Positions 32,299-34,958 of a DNA stretch of 34,958 nucleotides are shown here, one piece after another; positions within the stretch are counted from its first letter, which is position 1, and every line of letters starts with the position of its first letter. This stretch comes from Xenophilus sp. AP218F (GTDB taxonomy: Bacteria > Pseudomonadota > Gammaproteobacteria > Burkholderiales > Chromobacteriaceae), in the NCBI GenBank assembly GCA_002213445.1, contig NJIE01000007.1, forward strand, positions 1 through 34,958, written 5' to 3'. A program made the translations under genes and the position numbers. Under the pieces are notes generated by a model. That model was given only the letters and a program-made list of their open reading frames with translations, was not told where the DNA came from and made no database searches.

Positions 32299-32388
32299 TC
32301 AGATAGCTGGCTCGACCTTGATCACCAACCAGCCGCCATCGACCTGCACTTCGGTCAGCTTGGAGCCGTTCATTACGATGGTGCGCAT
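32299..32388 (-). CDS. 29-residue leader protein, copy B
   Basis: Paralogue of the gene at 24003-24092 (19 of 29 identical). It keeps MR.IV.NGSKLTEV, the Gly-X-Trp pair and the V.KVEPAI end. It has the same distance to its repeat element and the same GAAAGG SD. It is the first gene downstream of element copy 3. Confidence 0.75.
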   Translation of the reverse strand: MRTIVMNGSKLTEVQVDGGWLVIKVEPAI

Positions 32389-32409
32389 GGTTTTGCCTTT
32401 CGGGTTTTT

Positions 32410-32891
32410 CCCCCTCTCCTAAGGAGAGTGGAGCCTGCCGGGTTCAAAAAAGCATCCGCGAAGCGGATTCAACAAGCGGCCGGGTTTTGGCCGGGGGAGG
32501 ACTTTGTCCTCTCTCCCGCGGAGTTGCGTATGCCTGTGCCGTGAGTGCGAAAGAGCACGGCCAGGAGCCGGTGCAAGTCGGCCGCAGGCCCCCGGCTCGC
32601 CGGGTTGACTTGCACCGGCTCCTGGTTGTGCTGCACTCACATAAAGGCACAGGTATCGCAAGGCCGCGACCGAGGGAGAGAGGACATTCCCCCGGACAGG
32701 ATCCGGCTAGGCGAAGCCCCGCTTGCGGCTGCTTTTGAACCTGGCGGGCGCAGCTCGCCTGGAGAACATCGGGCGCCGGCAGGCGCGGCCGCAGCCCCTC
32801 ACGGGGCCGAGGGGGTGGGGTTTGAAGACCGGAACAGCGCACGGCGGCGGCGGTTTCTGACGGTGTTCCCTACCGCCAGGAACTGGCGGTG
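32410..32891. repeat. Leading-region element, copy 3 (giant covarying hairpin)
   Basis: Third ~485-bp copy, in direct orientation. The apical arm GAGCCGGTGCAAGTC (32565-32579) pairs perfectly with GACTTGCACCGGCTC (32607-32621). The mid arms GTCCTCTCTCCC/GGGAGAGAGGAC and the outer GGTTCAAAA/TTTTGAACC arms are conserved. TTGACT lies at 32605-32610. It sits upstream of the longest gene set (26667-32388), including the ParB-like and beta-class methylase genes. Confidence 0.85.
32446..32468 (-). terminator. Terminator/attenuator-like hairpin in element copy 3
   Basis: On the minus strand, ATCCGC-TTC-GCGGAT then GCTTTTTTG, 60-80 bases before leader copy B. Same as in copies 1 and 2. Confidence 0.6.
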
Positions 32892-32969
32892 TTCCGCTGG
32901 ATCCGCAGATAAATCCAGTAGTGCATGTTGGGATGAGGTGAAGTGACCTGGCAGAGCGGTCCAGGGAAA

Positions 32970-32989
32970 AAGTTTCGCACGCGAAACTT
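32970..32989. promoter_or_regulatory. 20-bp operator-like inverted repeat, copy 3
   Basis: AAGTTTCGCACGCGAAACTT, with one central mismatch pair, lies between element copy 3 and the promoter region of the ATPase gene. See 22822 and 24886. Confidence 0.65.
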
Positions 32990-33009
32990 CAGGGCTATTG
33001 GCATCACAC

Positions 33010-33056
33010 TTGTTTACTCGATTTTATGGGATAATAATAATTATTGGATTCCCATA
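33010..33056 (+). promoter_or_regulatory. AT-rich promoter with symmetric operator upstream of the ATPase gene
   Basis: TATGGGA (33025-33031) and TCCCATA (33050-33056) flank AATAATTATT (33036-33045), and both symmetries share one centre (12 of 16 half-site bases match). A -10-like AATAAT (33033-33038) with TTGTTT 17 bases upstream, or AATAAT at 33036 with TTTACT at 33013, falls inside the symmetric site. Repression by occlusion is therefore likely. The region is strongly AT-rich against its surroundings. Confidence 0.55.
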
Positions 33057-33083
33057 ATTTCAAATAATCACCGGACAACTGCA

Positions 33084-34247
33084 ATGAGTACGTCAACATT
33101 TTTCAGCCGTGCCCACTTGGCAAACCAGATGGCTGGTCAGCTGCTCAGCCCTGGCATCCTGGATGCCAACCTGCGATCGGGCCTGTTTCTCTCCGGCCAG
33201 CGCAGGACCGGCAAGACCACGTTCCTGAAGCAAGACCTGATCCCCATCCTGGAAGAACGCGGCGCCATCGTAATCTATGTGGACCTCTGGTCCGATCCCC
33301 AGGCCAACCCTGCCACGCTGGTGCACAACGCCATCAAAACAAAACTACAGGAGCTTGAGACTCCCGGCTCGTCCCTGTTGGGCCAGCTCAAGCGCTTGAA
33401 GGGCATCGACGTGGGCGCCGCCGGGTTCAAGCTGGGCATCAACTTGGACAGCCTGGGCACCGAACAAGGCACTACGTTGGCGGACGCATTCTGCCAAGTG
33501 GTCGACCAGGCACAAACGAACGTCGTGGTCATCGTGGATGAGGTGCAGCACGCCATCAGTACCGATGAGGGCAACCAGATGCTGACCGCGATGAAGGCAG
33601 CCCGCGACGCCGTAAACGGCCGGGCGGGCACACCAGGTCATTTCCTGTTCATCGGCACTGGCTCGCACCGGGCCAAAGTGCAAGAGCTGGTGATCAACCG
33701 CAACCAGGCCTTCCTGGGCGCCAGCTCGGTGGACTTCCCGCTGTTGGGTCGCGATTACGTCGAGTTTCTCCGCCAGCGACTGGAAGAGGCGAACTACCCG
33801 AACCTGCCGTCGCTTGACGTGATGGCCGCCGGCTTTGAGACGTTGGGGCACCGGCCGGAAGAGCTGATGAAGGCGTTGCGGCAGGTGATCCAGCTACAGC
33901 CCGGGCAGAATGCGGACGAGTTTTTCCCGATCATCACCCAGACGCTGAAGTCCTCACTGGCCGATGTCGAGATCAGCAAACTTGAGCAGCTCGGCAGCCT
34001 GGCCATGGTGGTGTTCGATCGCATCGCGAAAAGCCGGGCCGGCGTGAAAGGGTTGTACTCCGCTGATGCGCTAGCCAGCTACCGGGCGGAACTGGGGATG
34101 GAAGTGAGTACCGGCGAGGTGCAGCAGATCCTCAACATCCTGCATGCAGATAACCTGGTAATGCGGAGTGGGCATGGCAGCTACTGCGTGTCAGATCCGT
34201 ACGTTCAAAAGCTTTGGGAAGAAAGAAGAGCTCTTTCAAGTTTTTGA
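33084..34247 (+). CDS. AAA-family ATPase with C-terminal winged-helix-like domain
   Basis: The 387-residue protein has Walker A GQRRTGKTTF at about 38-47 and Walker B VVVIVDEVQ at about 149-157. A sensor-like FLFIGTGSHR segment lies at about 188-197. The C-terminal region (about 330-387: ALASYRAELG...VQQILNILHADNLVM...GSYCVSDPYVQKLWEE) looks like a winged helix, as in STAND/MNS-type or archaeal-type ATPases. The partner is unknown: such genes often stand alone on mobile elements. It has its own operator-like promoter and is the only right-end gene on the plus strand. The SD is weak. The start is chosen at the ATG just after the promoter. Confidence 0.82.
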   Translation: MSTSTFFSRAHLANQMAGQLLSPGILDANLRSGLFLSGQRRTGKTTFLKQDLIPILEERGAIVIYVDLWSDPQANPATLVHNAIKTKLQELETPGSSLLGQLKRLKGIDVGAAGFKLGINLDSLGTEQGTTLADAFCQVVDQAQTNVVVIVDEVQHAISTDEGNQMLTAMKAARDAVNGRAGTPGHFLFIGTGSHRAKVQELVINRNQAFLGASSVDFPLLGRDYVEFLRQRLEEANYPNLPSLDVMAAGFETLGHRPEELMKALRQVIQLQPGQNADEFFPIITQTLKSSLADVEISKLEQLGSLAMVVFDRIAKSRAGVKGLYSADALASYRAELGMEVSTGEVQQILNILHADNLVMRSGHGSYCVSDPYVQKLWEERRALSSF

Positions 34248-34419
34248 AGGGATGTCATACATCGCAGAGATTTTCGAATCAGCCAATCGCCGCAATAGCG
34301 CTCCCCTTCAGACTTATTGGTGATGGAGCTACAGGGGAAGCTGTTGAGTTAGTGGAGTCATGACCACGTTACTCGAAAGCACCCCACAACTAGCCGTCGG
34401 CACACAGCGCGTTGATGTG

Positions 34420-34958
34420 CCGGCAGCGATCAGCGCGGCCGCGGCGCGCGCCTCGTGGATCTGCTGGCCTGCGCCTTGGCGCCGGCCGCGCCAAGGCGGT
34501 GAACCACGGTGGCGAGCCGCCAAAATTTCCTGGACCAGCCCTCCGGCCGGCGCCCCCCATCTGCAGTTGGCCGTCGGCGCGGCTGCGGCGGGAGTCGCGT
34601 GGATCTGCTGGCCAGCGCCGCCAGCGCCGCCGGCGCTGACCTCGATGCCGAGTCGCCCGGGCCGATACCCACCTGCAGCAGTCCGTCGGAGGTGGGCTGC
34701 GCGTTGACGTGCCGGCAGCGATCGGCGCAGCCGCGGCGCGCGCCTCGTGGATCTGCTGGCCAGCGCGGCCGGCGCCGGCCGCGCCAAGGCGGTGAACCAC
34801 GGTGGCGAGCCGCCAGGCCTGCCTGGACCAGCTCGTCGTGGCCGATGCCCATCCTGGAACAACTGGTCGCCGGCGGGCTGCGCGTTGACGTGCCGGCAGC
34901 GATCGGCGCGGCCGCGGCGCAGGCCTCGTGGATCTGCTGGCCAGCGCCGCCGGCGCTG
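34420..34958. repeat. GC-rich imperfect repeat array, partly inverted relative to the left end
   Basis: A unit starting GACGTGCCGGCAGCGATC and running to GTGGATCTGCTGGCC occurs at about 34413, 34707 and 34886, with a shorter relative at 34590. Within it, the segments at about 34482-34513 and 34777-34850 are diverged reverse complements of the 101-bp unit of the left end (the region around GCCAAGGCGGTGAACCACGG). CCTTGGCG/CGCCAAGG forms a stem at about 34474-34496. Several open frames cross it in different frames, and I support none as a gene. The flank 34248-34419 shows no gene, only the start of an open frame at 34360 that runs into the repeats. Confidence 0.8.

Noticed and set aside
34329-34862. 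Long open frames on both strands at the right end
   Set aside because: GC-rich repeats leave all frames open; the repeat unit shifts frame between copies and no family is recognisable.

Overview
The window looks like one contig of a mobilizable or conjugative plasmid (possibly most of it) from a proteobacterium. A beta- or gammaproteobacterial host is my guess, from the gene families, the Shine-Dalgarno (SD) sites and the high GC content. I see no chromosomal housekeeping genes. I also see no replication initiator, coupling protein (VirD4/TraG type) or mating-pair T4SS, so the plasmid is either incomplete here or mobilized by a helper. Both ends are GC-rich repeat arrays that are partly inverted copies of one another, typical of where an assembly stops or a circle is cut.

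Layout. (1) 412-17582, all minus strand, is a sixteen-gene operon for a type IVb-like pilus: a DotD-like lipoprotein, a DotC-TcpQ fusion, a PilN secretin, PilO-like and small inner-membrane proteins, PilQ ATPase, PilR platform, PilS pilin, a second pilin-like protein, a PilT/DotB-like ATPase, a minor pilin, a PilP-like protein and four secreted proteins of unknown role. One of the last four carries two tandem Hint (bacterial intein-like) domains. The operon starts at a TATAAT promoter near 17645 and ends at a strong terminator at 375-402. (2) 17820-22759 is the mobilization region. A TraJ/MobC-like protein and a MOBP relaxase run leftward, and a TraK-TraL-TraM-like trio runs rightward. A recognisable oriT (predicted nic 20903/20904) lies between them. 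Two paralogous small genes are nested in another frame inside the relaxase gene. (3) 22852-32388 is a leading region. By the predicted nic polarity it enters the recipient early, as + strand. All its genes lie on the minus strand, so the incoming strand is their template: two orphan DNA methyltransferases, an LPD29-type protein, a DUF3768 protein, a large ParB-like protein and several small proteins. (4) 33084-34247 encodes an AAA ATPase behind its own operator-like promoter.

The most striking feature is a ~485-bp element present three times (24112, 26369, 32410), each time directly upstream of a set of leading-region genes. Each copy can fold on the + strand into a giant imperfect hairpin of about 330 nt. 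Between copies the central stem changes by compensatory substitutions, so the structure itself appears selected. By analogy with Frpo of F and the ssi repeats of ColIb-P9, I infer that these are single-stranded-DNA promoters that switch on leading-region genes as the strand enters a recipient. The region also has dense arrays of perfect small hairpins, a 20-bp palindrome at three sites, and paralogous 29-residue leader genes next to two of the elements.

The pilus operon would supply a surface appendage. DotC/DotD are otherwise outer-membrane parts of IncI/Dot-type secretion systems, so the machine may be a pilus/secretion hybrid. The Hint protein could release or covalently attach its N-terminal segment at the cell surface.
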